A stretch of 64,000 nt of DNA, from positions 310,001 to 374,000 of the forward strand of contig NZ_OPYL01000002.1 of the NCBI RefSeq assembly GCF_900343125.1, written 5' to 3'. The translations under genes were made by a program, and so were the position numbers. Numbering within the stretch: position 1 is the first letter of the stretch; every line of letters begins with the position of its first letter. Positions 16,960-25,202 of the stretch are shown piece by piece. The DNA comes from Dysgonomonas sp. Marseille-P4361 (GTDB lineage Bacteria; Bacteroidota; Bacteroidia; Bacteroidales; Dysgonomonadaceae). The notes under the pieces are model-generated. The model was not told where the DNA came from. It did not search any database and saw only the letters and a list, made by a program, of their open reading frames with translations.

Positions 16960-18624
16960 TTAATCATTCCATAGGACAGCGTAAGAATCAAAGTCTTGTC
17001 TGTTAAATAGAGTGAAATCGATTTCTAAAGTGCCAATTCTATCTTCAGAAATAACATAAGCTGTATTAGCTTTAGGAATAATGCTGTCAGGTAAGTAAAA
17101 GAAGTTATTACCGCAACTATGAATCAAATTTAGTCCACCGTCATATTTTTTATGTACTATTGAATGAGGGTCTAGCGGCATATAGAAAAGAATCATAGAT
17201 GCGCCATTATCCATGGATGAATATTTGGATCCACAATAATACACTTCATCAAACTCTCTTTGTTGTACAAATTTAACAGGTTCTTGAACTGTGTAATTGA
17301 ATCCTGAATATTCCCAAAGTACTCCCTGATTTTTAGGAGAGTAATAATTGAAATATTGATAGGTGAATATAAAAAAGCAAATTGAAAATAGAGGAACGAT
17401 TATATATATAGATTTCTTGAATTTATTTAGAGCCAAGTATATACCGCACCCGCAAAAATAAAGTAAAGGAAACCATAAAAGATTCCAGTGGTTTACATTT
17501 GGAGAAACAAAGAGTAAGATAGGTAAACAAGAAACGGCCCAGATGATGAAAAACATATCTATAGCACTGAGGTTTTTATTCTTCAGTTTTACATAGAAAT
17601 AATATAGAATAAATGGTATTCCAATAATATTATAGAATTGCCCCCAAGGTTCAATATTATTCCAATTAAGAGTATCTGCACCTTTAATTAAAAGCCTAGC
17701 TGAATCATGTATATGTACACCTATTTTTCGTAAAAAAGGTTCTTGACTCATAAGTATAGTCTGAGAGTCTCTTTTAGCTTCCATTCCGATAATAGTAATA
17801 GGACCTAGTTTAAATTCTTCTCCATCGAAGAAAAGATTAAAAGCAAAAAGTATTATAGGAATAGCTAGTAGTAGCATCACTGTGCCTCCTAATAATATTT
17901 GCTTGGTTGTTATTTTCTTTTTTCTTATTAGGTATACAACTAGAGCAATAACCATGAAGGGTAGCATAAGCCAGCTTACTCCATATCCATAGGCTGCTAT
18001 GGCAAGAAAAGAAAAACCTAGGATATAATAGATTGTCTGCTTTTTTATTATTGGTGAATAATAGGCTAGAATAAAGAAACAAAGTCCAATTAAAACAAGG
18101 TCTGGACATACATTACAATCAAGTCCCCAACGGCTTTTCATTATATGCCAAGGGCTAATAAGAAAAAAGGTGATAAGTGTAAACGTATATAACGTATTTC
18201 TCTGTGTTTTAGTCAAAGTCCAATAGAAGAACAAAAGACTACTGCAACTAAGTAATGCCATTGCCATGCGATGTGCAACAGTGGACATTCCGAAGAGTTT
18301 AATGAAAGGGAGAGCAAAGTAGGCATATAAGGCACTTTGTCCGGTTCCCCATGATTCAAGATATACTGGATATGAAGCCAAATGTTGATCAACTCCATAA
18401 TTGTCAATACACCAAGCGTCATAAGCATTTATTGCCTCATCCCAGAAAACGCCATAGGGATACATAAGATAAACTGTGCGAACTAATATCCCTATAATTA
18501 GGATTGGCTGTAAGTAGTTGTATAAAAGTTTGTCGTTATGATTATCAAACGTTTTTGTATCATATGTTTTTTTGAGAATAAAAAATAGAATTAATAATCC
18601 TAAAAAAATCAATATTGTCATCAT
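16960..18624 (-). CDS. GT-C integral membrane glycosyltransferase (PMT/ArnT-like, GT39-type)
   Basis: A 554-residue protein with about 10-12 membrane helices. The first periplasmic loop carries the GT-C acidic motif (GVFWDEAINAYDAW), and SRWGLDCNVCPDLVL lies between helices as in dolichyl- or polyprenyl-phosphate-sugar transferases. Such enzymes use lipid-linked mannose or aminoarabinose to glycosylate proteins or lipid A in the periplasm. A polyprenyl-phosphate mannose synthase is encoded at 35343, so a matching donor may be made in the same cell. The acceptor is unknown. TACTTTTG (minus strand, 18751-18758) upstream is a candidate -7 element. Confidence 0.75.
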   Translation of the reverse strand: MMTILIFLGLLILFFILKKTYDTKTFDNHNDKLLYNYLQPILIIGILVRTVYLMYPYGVFWDEAINAYDAWCIDNYGVDQHLASYPVYLESWGTGQSALYAYFALPFIKLFGMSTVAHRMAMALLSCSSLLFFYWTLTKTQRNTLYTFTLITFFLISPWHIMKSRWGLDCNVCPDLVLIGLCFFILAYYSPIIKKQTIYYILGFSFLAIAAYGYGVSWLMLPFMVIALVVYLIRKKKITTKQILLGGTVMLLLAIPIILFAFNLFFDGEEFKLGPITIIGMEAKRDSQTILMSQEPFLRKIGVHIHDSARLLIKGADTLNWNNIEPWGQFYNIIGIPFILYYFYVKLKNKNLSAIDMFFIIWAVSCLPILLFVSPNVNHWNLLWFPLLYFCGCGIYLALNKFKKSIYIIVPLFSICFFIFTYQYFNYYSPKNQGVLWEYSGFNYTVQEPVKFVQQREFDEVYYCGSKYSSMDNGASMILFYMPLDPHSIVHKKYDGGLNLIHSCGNNFFYLPDSIIPKANTAYVISEDRIGTLEIDFTLFNRQDFDSYAVLWND

Positions 18625-18843
18625 GTTTTGTAAAATAGAATCTACTTATCTCGGTCTAATCTATTAAATAGATATACTTATGTAATATTAATAAATCTAG
18701 AATAATAATAAGTATATATTATATTGTTTATAGTCTGTTAATTGAATCAACAAAAGTAGTTCTTTTTTTCTAACAAAATCGATTTCTCCATCTATGGTAA
18801 ATATTAAAACGGGGAAGAATCTTATTCTTCGTGAATTTTATGC

Positions 18844-18851
18844 TATTTTTG
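18844..18851 (+). promoter_or_regulatory. Candidate -7 element for the 18874 lipoprotein
   Basis: TATTTTTG at 18844-18851 fits the Bacteroidetes -7 consensus and lies 22 bases before the ATG. No clear -33 element is present at 19-21 bases. Confidence 0.35.
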
Positions 18852-18873
18852 TCTGTCTATTAAATAAAAGAAG

Positions 18874-19470
18874 ATGAAGAAATTTAATCTATTCCTATTA
18901 TTTATATTCCTAATCCCAAGCATTTATTTCTCATCATGTCTGAAAGAGGATGAAGAGGATTTAGATATCCCTTCTATTGAGTATGCAAGAATGAATATGC
19001 ATGACACAATATATACGAATGAAGGGATAAAAATAATATTGAATGATAGTATAAGTCCTGATCATAAAGAAGATACAGTCGTGATGGATAAATGGTTGTA
19101 TATAGATGCCAAATTTCAGGATAAGGGGAGAGGATTATCATCTTTCAAAGTGGAAGTCGAACTACTTTATAAATATATTGGAGATAGTTCAGTGAATCCT
19201 GAAATATATAAAGATTCAATCCTGAAAATTATGAGACGAGGGAATAATATTTATGGGGAAAAGGAAGCTAATATTTATGGAAATAGACTAGTTAAAATGA
19301 CAGACTCTATAGTTCGTAATAATAAAGGTGAACTAATCCCTTTGAAATTGGTAGAGGGGAAATATGATACGAAGATTGTTTGTGTGGATATTGCTGGCAA
19401 TAAAGACTCAATCACCTTTCCTGTGAGATATCTTTATAGAAGTACAGTCCTCAAGAATAGAGCAAAATAA
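18874..19470 (+). CDS. Probable surface-exposed lipoprotein (DUF4625-like)
   Basis: The 198-residue protein has a lipoprotein signal peptide ending in YFSSC (Cys22). The acidic stretch LKEDEEDLD follows directly and resembles the Bacteroidetes lipoprotein export signal that sends lipoproteins to the cell surface. The mature part reads as an immunoglobulin-like beta domain (FQDKGRGLSSFKVEVELLY and a C-terminal DTKIVCVDIAGNKDSITF), which recalls the DUF4625 family. Function is unknown. It is followed by a strong terminator and then by a TonB-dependent receptor with its own promoter. Confidence 0.75.
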   Translation: MKKFNLFLLFIFLIPSIYFSSCLKEDEEDLDIPSIEYARMNMHDTIYTNEGIKIILNDSISPDHKEDTVVMDKWLYIDAKFQDKGRGLSSFKVEVELLYKYIGDSSVNPEIYKDSILKIMRRGNNIYGEKEANIYGNRLVKMTDSIVRNNKGELIPLKLVEGKYDTKIVCVDIAGNKDSITFPVRYLYRSTVLKNRAK

Positions 19471-19491
19471 GATTCATATTGAAAATATTAC

Positions 19492-19526
19492 AGCATACTA
19501 ATAGCCTATTAGTATGCTTTTTTTAT
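19492..19526 (+). terminator. Terminator after the 18874 lipoprotein
   Basis: AGCATACTAATAG (19492-19504) and CTATTAGTATGCT (19506-19518) are perfect inverse complements, followed by a run of T. Confidence 0.9.
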
Positions 19527-19556
19527 TATTTACTCGTCATACGACTCAATAATATT

Positions 19557-19564
19557 TACTTTTG
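19557..19564 (+). promoter_or_regulatory. Candidate -7 element for the TonB-dependent receptor
   Basis: TACTTTTG at 19557-19564 matches the Bacteroidetes -7 consensus; the start site would be about 20 bases before the ATG. No clear -33 element was seen. Confidence 0.4.
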
Positions 19565-19592
19565 TTTTATCTAATTTTTTAATCATAAATAG

Positions 19593-21626
19593 ATGAAACA
19601 AAAACATTTTAGAGAACAGCAAACAGCTTTTAGATTCAAGAGGTTTGCCCGAAAAGCGTACAGTGCATTTAATAGTATGCACAAAGTAGTAAACATTGGA
19701 GTCGTCACCGGCTGTGCAATTGCATTCTTACCGAGTTCTACCATTACAGCGCAAAAGACAGCTAATGTAGAAGAGCAGCAGAAGGTAATGGAAGAAGAGT
19801 TGGAAGAGGTGATGGTTACAGCTTCGAGAGTCGAAATGCCAATTAATCAAACCTCGAAATTAGTAACTGTAATTACTAAGCAGCAAATTCAGCAATCTCC
19901 TGTCCAGAGTATTCAAGACTTGTTAGTTTACGCCGCTAACATAGATGTGATTCAAAGAGGCGGACATGGTGTACAAGCCGATATTTCGATCCGTGGAGGA
20001 TCTTTCGATCAAAATGCAGTACTTCTCAATGGGGTAAACCTATCTAATCCACACACAGGTCACTACAGTTTCGATATCCCAATCAATCTTTCCGATATTG
20101 AACGTATTGAAATTATTCATGGACCATCCGGTCTTATTTACGGTTCAAGTGCCTTTACTGGCGGAATTAATATCATCACAAAAAAAGAAGCAGATTATAA
20201 GGCTTATGCTAATGTTGAATCAGGGATGCATAAGTTAAAAGGTATTGAGGTGCGTGGGGCAGCCAATACAGGTATTTCAACTCATAGTTTGTCAGTCGGG
20301 CATAATTCTTCAGAGGGCTATGTAGCTAATAGTGATTATGATATCTATAATCTACTATGGCAAACCCATTTCAGGTTGAAACATGAAGCAAAATTAAGTT
20401 TACAATTGGGTTATAATGATAAGAAGTATGGAGCAAATACTTTTTACTCAGCAGCCTATCCTAATCAATACGAACAAACCAGTTCATATATAAGTTCTGT
20501 AAAAGGAGAGTTCGGTTCTAAATTTAAGGTAATTCCCATCTTATATTGGAATAGGCATCATGATCAATTCGATTTGATAAAAGGTGAAGACTTTGGACGA
20601 AATTTTCACCGAAATGATACTTATGGAGCAAATTTGATTTTATCCTATCGTTCAAAACTGGGAACTACTAATTTTAGTGGTGAATTGAGAAAAGAAGATA
20701 TTATGAGTTCAAATCTAGGGCAACAGATGGTTAAGCCGCATCGGAAATATACAAAATATGATGACCGCCTCAACACTAGTTTATCTCTAGAACATACTCT
20801 TAATATAGAAAAACTCGTAGTCTCCGCAGGGGTGATGATGAATCATAATACTTTGCTTAAAGGAGAGTATGGGTTTTATCCATCTGTGAGTGCAACTTAT
20901 CGTCCTTCATCAGAATTAAGTTTTTCCAGTTCTTGGAGTAAATCTACACGTATGCCTACATTTACCGATTTATATTATCAGGCTCCAACTCATGTAGGAA
21001 AAAATGGCTTGAAACCGGAGAAATCGGAATCTTTAGAATTAGGTATAAAATATAAAAAGTCTTTTGTTTCGACCTATCTGACAGGTTTCCTTATGTGGGG
21101 AGAAGATATAATCGATTGGGTAAAACAAAAGCCAGAAGATACTGCATATTCGGCATGGAATATGAGTAAAATAGATACAAAAGGTATTGAGACAGGAGCT
21201 ACTTTCAGGTTAGGGGAAATATTACCTTTTTTAGGAGACGAGGCTTTATTATCTCTCGACTATGCTCGTATGTTTCAAGATGCTAATACCGGAGACATGA
21301 TCTCGATGTATTCTCTAAACTATTTGAGAGATAAATTTACAACAAAATTTAATCATAAAATCTATAAAGGTTTGTCTGCAGGATGGTATTTCCGCCTTCA
21401 AAAACGGATGGGAGTATATGAAAAATATCATGGAAAAGATATAAAACCAACAATAGAGCATTATCCTGCATTTTCTACCTTGGATCTGAAACTGAACTAT
21501 GAATATAAAGATATCGTATTCAAATTGAGCCTGAATAACATATATGATACATATTATTACGATAGAGGAAATATTCCACAATCTGGCTTTTGGTTAATGG
21601 GAGGTATTAGTTATACTATAAAATAA
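19593..21626 (+). CDS. TonB-dependent outer-membrane receptor with long N-terminal leader
   Basis: The 677-residue protein has a plug domain (ELEEVMVTASRVEMPINQTSK and VDISIRGGSFDQNAVLLNGV) and a beta-barrel ending in an aromatic-rich strand (GFWLMGGISYTIK). Its N-terminus is unusual: about 53 residues precede the mature plug, with a basic, aromatic segment (KHFREQQTAFRFKRFARKAY) before the hydrophobic core (about 35-52), reminiscent of an extended signal peptide. BtuB-like vitamin or siderophore receptors are the nearest type, and the cobalamin operon lies just downstream on the other strand, but no riboswitch precedes this gene. The ligand is therefore open. The hydrolase gene 10 bases downstream is probably co-transcribed. 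Confidence 0.88.
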   Translation: MKQKHFREQQTAFRFKRFARKAYSAFNSMHKVVNIGVVTGCAIAFLPSSTITAQKTANVEEQQKVMEEELEEVMVTASRVEMPINQTSKLVTVITKQQIQQSPVQSIQDLLVYAANIDVIQRGGHGVQADISIRGGSFDQNAVLLNGVNLSNPHTGHYSFDIPINLSDIERIEIIHGPSGLIYGSSAFTGGINIITKKEADYKAYANVESGMHKLKGIEVRGAANTGISTHSLSVGHNSSEGYVANSDYDIYNLLWQTHFRLKHEAKLSLQLGYNDKKYGANTFYSAAYPNQYEQTSSYISSVKGEFGSKFKVIPILYWNRHHDQFDLIKGEDFGRNFHRNDTYGANLILSYRSKLGTTNFSGELRKEDIMSSNLGQQMVKPHRKYTKYDDRLNTSLSLEHTLNIEKLVVSAGVMMNHNTLLKGEYGFYPSVSATYRPSSELSFSSSWSKSTRMPTFTDLYYQAPTHVGKNGLKPEKSESLELGIKYKKSFVSTYLTGFLMWGEDIIDWVKQKPEDTAYSAWNMSKIDTKGIETGATFRLGEILPFLGDEALLSLDYARMFQDANTGDMISMYSLNYLRDKFTTKFNHKIYKGLSAGWYFRLQKRMGVYEKYHGKDIKPTIEHYPAFSTLDLKLNYEYKDIVFKLSLNNIYDTYYYDRGNIPQSGFWLMGGISYTIK

Positions 21627-21635
21627 ATAATAGCT

Positions 21636-22271
21636 ATGATTTGTTTTTTATACGTATTGCTCTCTTCTTTTATACCTTCAGAAAAAGAATTTAAGTTCCA
21701 AAATGGAGATTTGATATTTCAAGAAGCATGTAGTGGTGATTCTGATAATACGATAAAAGCTGTAACTACTAGTATTGGAAACTATCAGTTTACACATGTT
21801 GGAATAGTTTATATCGACGATAAGGATTCTGTTTATGTGTTGGAAGCAACACGTCCAGCGGTTACTTTGACTCCTATAGATGAGTTTTTATATCCTGATA
21901 ATCAATATGAATGTTATCCAAAATCAGTAGTTGGTCGATTAAAGCAAGGGTATATTCATCTCATTCCCGAAGCTTTAACAATAGGATTAGGCTTAATAGG
22001 GAAAGAATACGATGATGGTTTTATTCTTGGTAATGATAAGTACTATTGTTCAGAATTGGTATATGATATACTAATGAAGGCAAATAGCAATAATCATGTT
22101 TTTCCTTTGAATAGAATGACATTCAAGTCCGAAGATGATGGAAAGTTTACGGAGGGGTGGATTCAGTATTTTGAAAAATACAAATTACCTATTCCGGAGG
22201 GAAAACTAGGAATAAACCCCGGTGCGATGTCTCGATCTGATATTATTGATATGGTGTATAGCTTTGAGTAG
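21636..22271 (+). CDS. YiiX/YebB-like permuted NlpC/P60 cysteine hydrolase
   Basis: The 211-residue protein has the signature of the permuted papain-like fold: NGDLIFQEA near 24, a histidine in FTHVGIVY (His54), VLEATRPAV with Glu70, and the late catalytic cysteine in YDDGFILGNDKYYCSELV (Cys138). The N-terminal hydrophobic stretch may be a signal peptide. Members of this group act on amide or ester bonds in lipids or cell-wall peptides; no substrate can be named here. It starts 10 bases after the TonB-dependent receptor and probably shares its transcript, so a periplasmic role linked to that receptor is plausible. Confidence 0.8.
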   Translation: MICFLYVLLSSFIPSEKEFKFQNGDLIFQEACSGDSDNTIKAVTTSIGNYQFTHVGIVYIDDKDSVYVLEATRPAVTLTPIDEFLYPDNQYECYPKSVVGRLKQGYIHLIPEALTIGLGLIGKEYDDGFILGNDKYYCSELVYDILMKANSNNHVFPLNRMTFKSEDDGKFTEGWIQYFEKYKLPIPEGKLGINPGAMSRSDIIDMVYSFE

Positions 22272-22364
22272 CAGAGAAAAATAATAGAGGGTAAGGACTG
22301 TAAAATAGATTACTTTTTTATCCTCTATTGCATAAATAATTTAGCATTTGTTAAAATGATTTTA

Positions 22365-22372
22365 TATATTTG
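22365..22372 (+). promoter_or_regulatory. Candidate -7 element for the 22414 lipoprotein
   Basis: TATATTTG at 22365-22372 fits the consensus. The nearest TTTG (22347-22350) is only 14 bases upstream, shorter than usual. Confidence 0.35.
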
Positions 22373-22413
22373 AGAATAAGAGTATAAATTGAAAAACCTT
22401 AAAATATTATATT

Positions 22414-22842
22414 ATGAAAAAATTAACTTGTACTTTATTGTGTTTATGCTTACTTATTGGAATACTTTCGTGTTCAAGTAATAAGTCTGTATCTCTTACT
22501 GACTCCAATAAATCATTAATTAAAGGAAGTTGGATATTATTAGAAGAAAATGGAATTCCTGTAGATAGAAAGCAATTGAAGCATTATACCGAAAAGAATT
22601 TTATTTGGCATACGATGGATAAATCAAATATTATAAGGGTTTCTGCAGCCGGGGAATATACTATAGATGGAAATAAATTATTGGAGTTTGTAGAGATGAC
22701 TACACTTAGTAGCGCCCACTTTAAAGGTAATACAGCGCAAATAGAGATTAAGATTGATAATGATACTCTCTTCCAAAGTACAGTGTTGCCATCATCTATG
22801 CAAGAACTAGATTTTACCGAAAAATGGCTGAGACTTAAGTAA
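22414..22842 (+). CDS. Small lipoprotein, lipocalin-like
   Basis: The 142-residue protein has a lipoprotein signal ending in ILSC (Cys20). SSNKSVSL follows and lacks an acidic surface-export run, so it is more likely to face the periplasm. The mature part (IKGSWILLEENGIPVD through SAAGEYTIDGNKLLEF) looks like a short lipocalin-type or NlpE/META-like barrel. Function is unknown. It appears monocistronic and ends at a bidirectional terminator shared with the cobalamin operon. Confidence 0.72.
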   Translation: MKKLTCTLLCLCLLIGILSCSSNKSVSLTDSNKSLIKGSWILLEENGIPVDRKQLKHYTEKNFIWHTMDKSNIIRVSAAGEYTIDGNKLLEFVEMTTLSSAHFKGNTAQIEIKIDNDTLFQSTVLPSSMQELDFTEKWLRLK

Positions 22843-22873
22843 GTCTTTTATGCATTCACTTATTTATAAAACA

Positions 22874-22908
22874 AAAAGGCTTTAGAGTACCGAATTCTAA
22901 AGCCTTTT
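22874..22908. terminator. Bidirectional terminator between the small lipoprotein and the cobalamin operon
   Basis: AAAAGGCTTTAGA (22874-22886) pairs perfectly with TCTAAAGCCTTTT (22896-22908) around a 9-base loop, between two convergent genes. Confidence 0.9.
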
Positions 22909-22925
22909 CTAACCTATATATTAAA

Positions 22926-24059
22926 CTAATCCTTAACCTTTTTATAGTATTTCGGGGTATAGTCTTGGAAAAGTTCCGGATGGAATACATATGCTATATC
23001 TTTCAGGATATAGTCAGGATGTATGGGTAAGTCCTCGTAATAGCTGGAATAACCAGTATTGCAAGCATATACGTTTTTAGTCTTGAAAGCTTTGAAGTTA
23101 GAGTAGGGGGTATATTCATTTTTGAGAGTAGTATAAGTCATATCAACAGGCCAGTTGTATTTAACTAACCAAATATCACTATCTCCGGCTTTGTCCAGAA
23201 CTGTTTCAAAATTTAAAGGCATATTTATAGCCGACCTGTCATCTGCCCAAGGGTAGGATGCACCTGCATCAGCTAGCATTTTTGCCATAAAACTTTGCCC
23301 TCCGGGTGCATTCCATTTACCTTGGTAGCGTAAATCTAGAAGTACAGTAGGACGATTTTTTGCTTTTGAAACAATCTCTTTTATAGTATTGTAGTTCTTC
23401 TCGGTTATCTGGAATAGCGAGTCGGCTAATTGCTCAGTGTCAGTAAATAAGGAGTAAAAACGTATCCATTCTGCTCGCCCAAGCGGATGAGGTTCTGTAT
23501 AGTCAATAGTTTCAATAATCGGAATTCCTGTTTTTTCTATCGAGCCATATGTCCATCCTTGTATTGGCGTAGCCATTATAGCATCAGGGCTGAGCATGAT
23601 AATTTTTTCGGTATCAGGCTTGCTTGCCATACCTAAGTTTTCAATATTTCCATTTTTTACACCTTGCTGGATAAAGTCTATTTTTATATATTGAGGCTCG
23701 CAAACACCTTTTATGATATTTATCTGGTGCAATTCGTTAAGTGTAGAGCAATGAATTGTAGAGTAAGTTGCAACACTTTTGAGAGGAGTCCTTACAATTG
23801 TTCCTTTGGGTAGATCCTTTGGTAGTTCAGCTTGTTTATCGACTAATATATATGTTTGCAACATGCGGGTTGTGTCCCAAGGGTTTCGGACAGAAACTTT
23901 TGTATAACTATCAAACTTTTCTACAGTGAAACCTTTCGCATAATGTATTGTATATTCACTATGTAGGGGTGCTGAACTTTGTCTTACAGGCTGCGAGTTG
24001 CTGCAACCTGTAAGAATAAGTATAATTGTAAAAAATAGTATTGTTCTAATTATTCTCAT
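22926..24059 (-). CDS. btuF: Cobalamin ABC transporter substrate-binding lipoprotein, BtuF-like
   Basis: The 377-residue protein starts with a lipoprotein signal peptide (ILILTGC, Cys19). Its fold is that of class III periplasmic binding proteins for siderophores and cobalamin, with two lobes joined by a long helix (SLFQITEKNYNTIKEIVSKA). Recognisable parts include IIMLSPDAIMATPIQGW and GIPIIETIDYTEPHPLGRAEW. It is the last gene of an operon controlled by a cobalamin riboswitch, which makes cobalamin the likely ligand. The permease and ATPase (btuC, btuD) are not adjacent and must lie elsewhere. Five bases separate it from the btuG-like gene. Confidence 0.86.
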   Translation of the reverse strand: MRIIRTILFFTIILILTGCSNSQPVRQSSAPLHSEYTIHYAKGFTVEKFDSYTKVSVRNPWDTTRMLQTYILVDKQAELPKDLPKGTIVRTPLKSVATYSTIHCSTLNELHQINIIKGVCEPQYIKIDFIQQGVKNGNIENLGMASKPDTEKIIMLSPDAIMATPIQGWTYGSIEKTGIPIIETIDYTEPHPLGRAEWIRFYSLFTDTEQLADSLFQITEKNYNTIKEIVSKAKNRPTVLLDLRYQGKWNAPGGQSFMAKMLADAGASYPWADDRSAINMPLNFETVLDKAGDSDIWLVKYNWPVDMTYTTLKNEYTPYSNFKAFKTKNVYACNTGYSSYYEDLPIHPDYILKDIAYVFHPELFQDYTPKYYKKVKD

Positions 24060-24064
24060 ATTAT

Positions 24065-25180
24065 TTATCTAATAGGAAAATATGCACCTACAGGGTTAAT
24101 GCCGGCTGTGTCAAATTTATCTTTAAATGTACCATCGGCACTAAATATATACATATCTCCATTGTTTGTGTAGTCGCTGGTGCTGATATAAACATCTCCG
24201 CTAATAGGATCAACAGACATTGAGAAGGCTTTATCTAAACCGCCTTTCATCGATTCCGGTAATTTGAAATACTCTTTGTCTACAAGAATCTTGCTGTTTA
24301 TATCATAATATACAATTTTGTGAGCAGCACCTTCTTCTCCCCATATTTCCTTTAGTAAGAAAAGTTTGTTTTTATCCTTACTCATTACCATTTTAGAAGC
24401 AATATCGGTACCAACCACTGATAAACTCTTACTGCTTGGGTTATATACTTGTATTTGAGATTTTACGTTACTTCCTCCCCATGTTTTACCTAGCGATAGT
24501 ATATATACATTTCCAGAGTTGTCTGTTGTTGTATAACTCGGATTTTGAGTAACATCAAGTGTAGATGATACAGTAAATCCCGAAAGGTTAACGATCGAAA
24601 CTGTATTACCATCTCCATAGCCGGAGTTAGGAACATACAGCGTATTATTGATTGCTGTCATTTGCTCAGGATATGATCCTACTTTTACTTTTGCGTCTAT
24701 TTGCATCGATGTCGTATCTATTCGAAGCACATATCCTGCCTTTGTAGATACATACACTTTACCATCATAAGCTGTTGCAAACCTTGGTTCGGCAGGCTCA
24801 TCTTTATCATTCTTAGGATCTAGAATCACATCAGAACCATCACTATAGGTCTGAAGCTTTCCTTTTAAGTCTGTAATGTATATTTTGTTAGAAGTGGTAA
24901 CTGCTATATACATTTTCGATCCATATACAACCATGTCATTGGCTGTACCTCCTAATAACATGTTGTTTTGTCCTTTGAATATGTTCTTTGAATACTCTTT
25001 TGTCTCAGGGTTATATATTCCTAAGTTAGAATTATTATCCCCATGTTTTCCAGAGTTTAAAATGTATACACTACCTGTTTTTTCTTCAAATCTAGGATCG
25101 GTATCATCGTCATTGCTACATGATGCAAATCCTAAAGCTAATATTGAGGTGAGAACCCCATACAATAAAAATTTTTTCAT
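24065..25180 (-). CDS. btuG: Surface cobalamin-binding beta-propeller lipoprotein, BtuG-like
   Basis: The 371-residue protein has a lipoprotein signal (LGFASC, Cys21) followed by SNDDDTD, a classic Bacteroidetes surface-export signal. The rest is a repeated seven-bladed YVTN-type propeller with blade motifs such as GSVYILNSGKHGDNNSNLGI, GKVYVSTKAGYVLRID and GDVYISTSDYTNNGD. In Bacteroides, BtuG is a surface lipoprotein that captures cobalamin and hands it to BtuB. Position between btuB and btuF in a riboswitch-led operon, export signal and fold all agree with that role here. Without the operon it would only be called a DUF5074/YncE-like propeller. Confidence 0.86.
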   Translation of the reverse strand: MKKFLLYGVLTSILALGFASCSNDDDTDPRFEEKTGSVYILNSGKHGDNNSNLGIYNPETKEYSKNIFKGQNNMLLGGTANDMVVYGSKMYIAVTTSNKIYITDLKGKLQTYSDGSDVILDPKNDKDEPAEPRFATAYDGKVYVSTKAGYVLRIDTTSMQIDAKVKVGSYPEQMTAINNTLYVPNSGYGDGNTVSIVNLSGFTVSSTLDVTQNPSYTTTDNSGNVYILSLGKTWGGSNVKSQIQVYNPSSKSLSVVGTDIASKMVMSKDKNKLFLLKEIWGEEGAAHKIVYYDINSKILVDKEYFKLPESMKGGLDKAFSMSVDPISGDVYISTSDYTNNGDMYIFSADGTFKDKFDTAGINPVGAYFPIR

Positions 25181-25202
25181 TTCTTTTTCTGATTTTTTAT
25201 AG

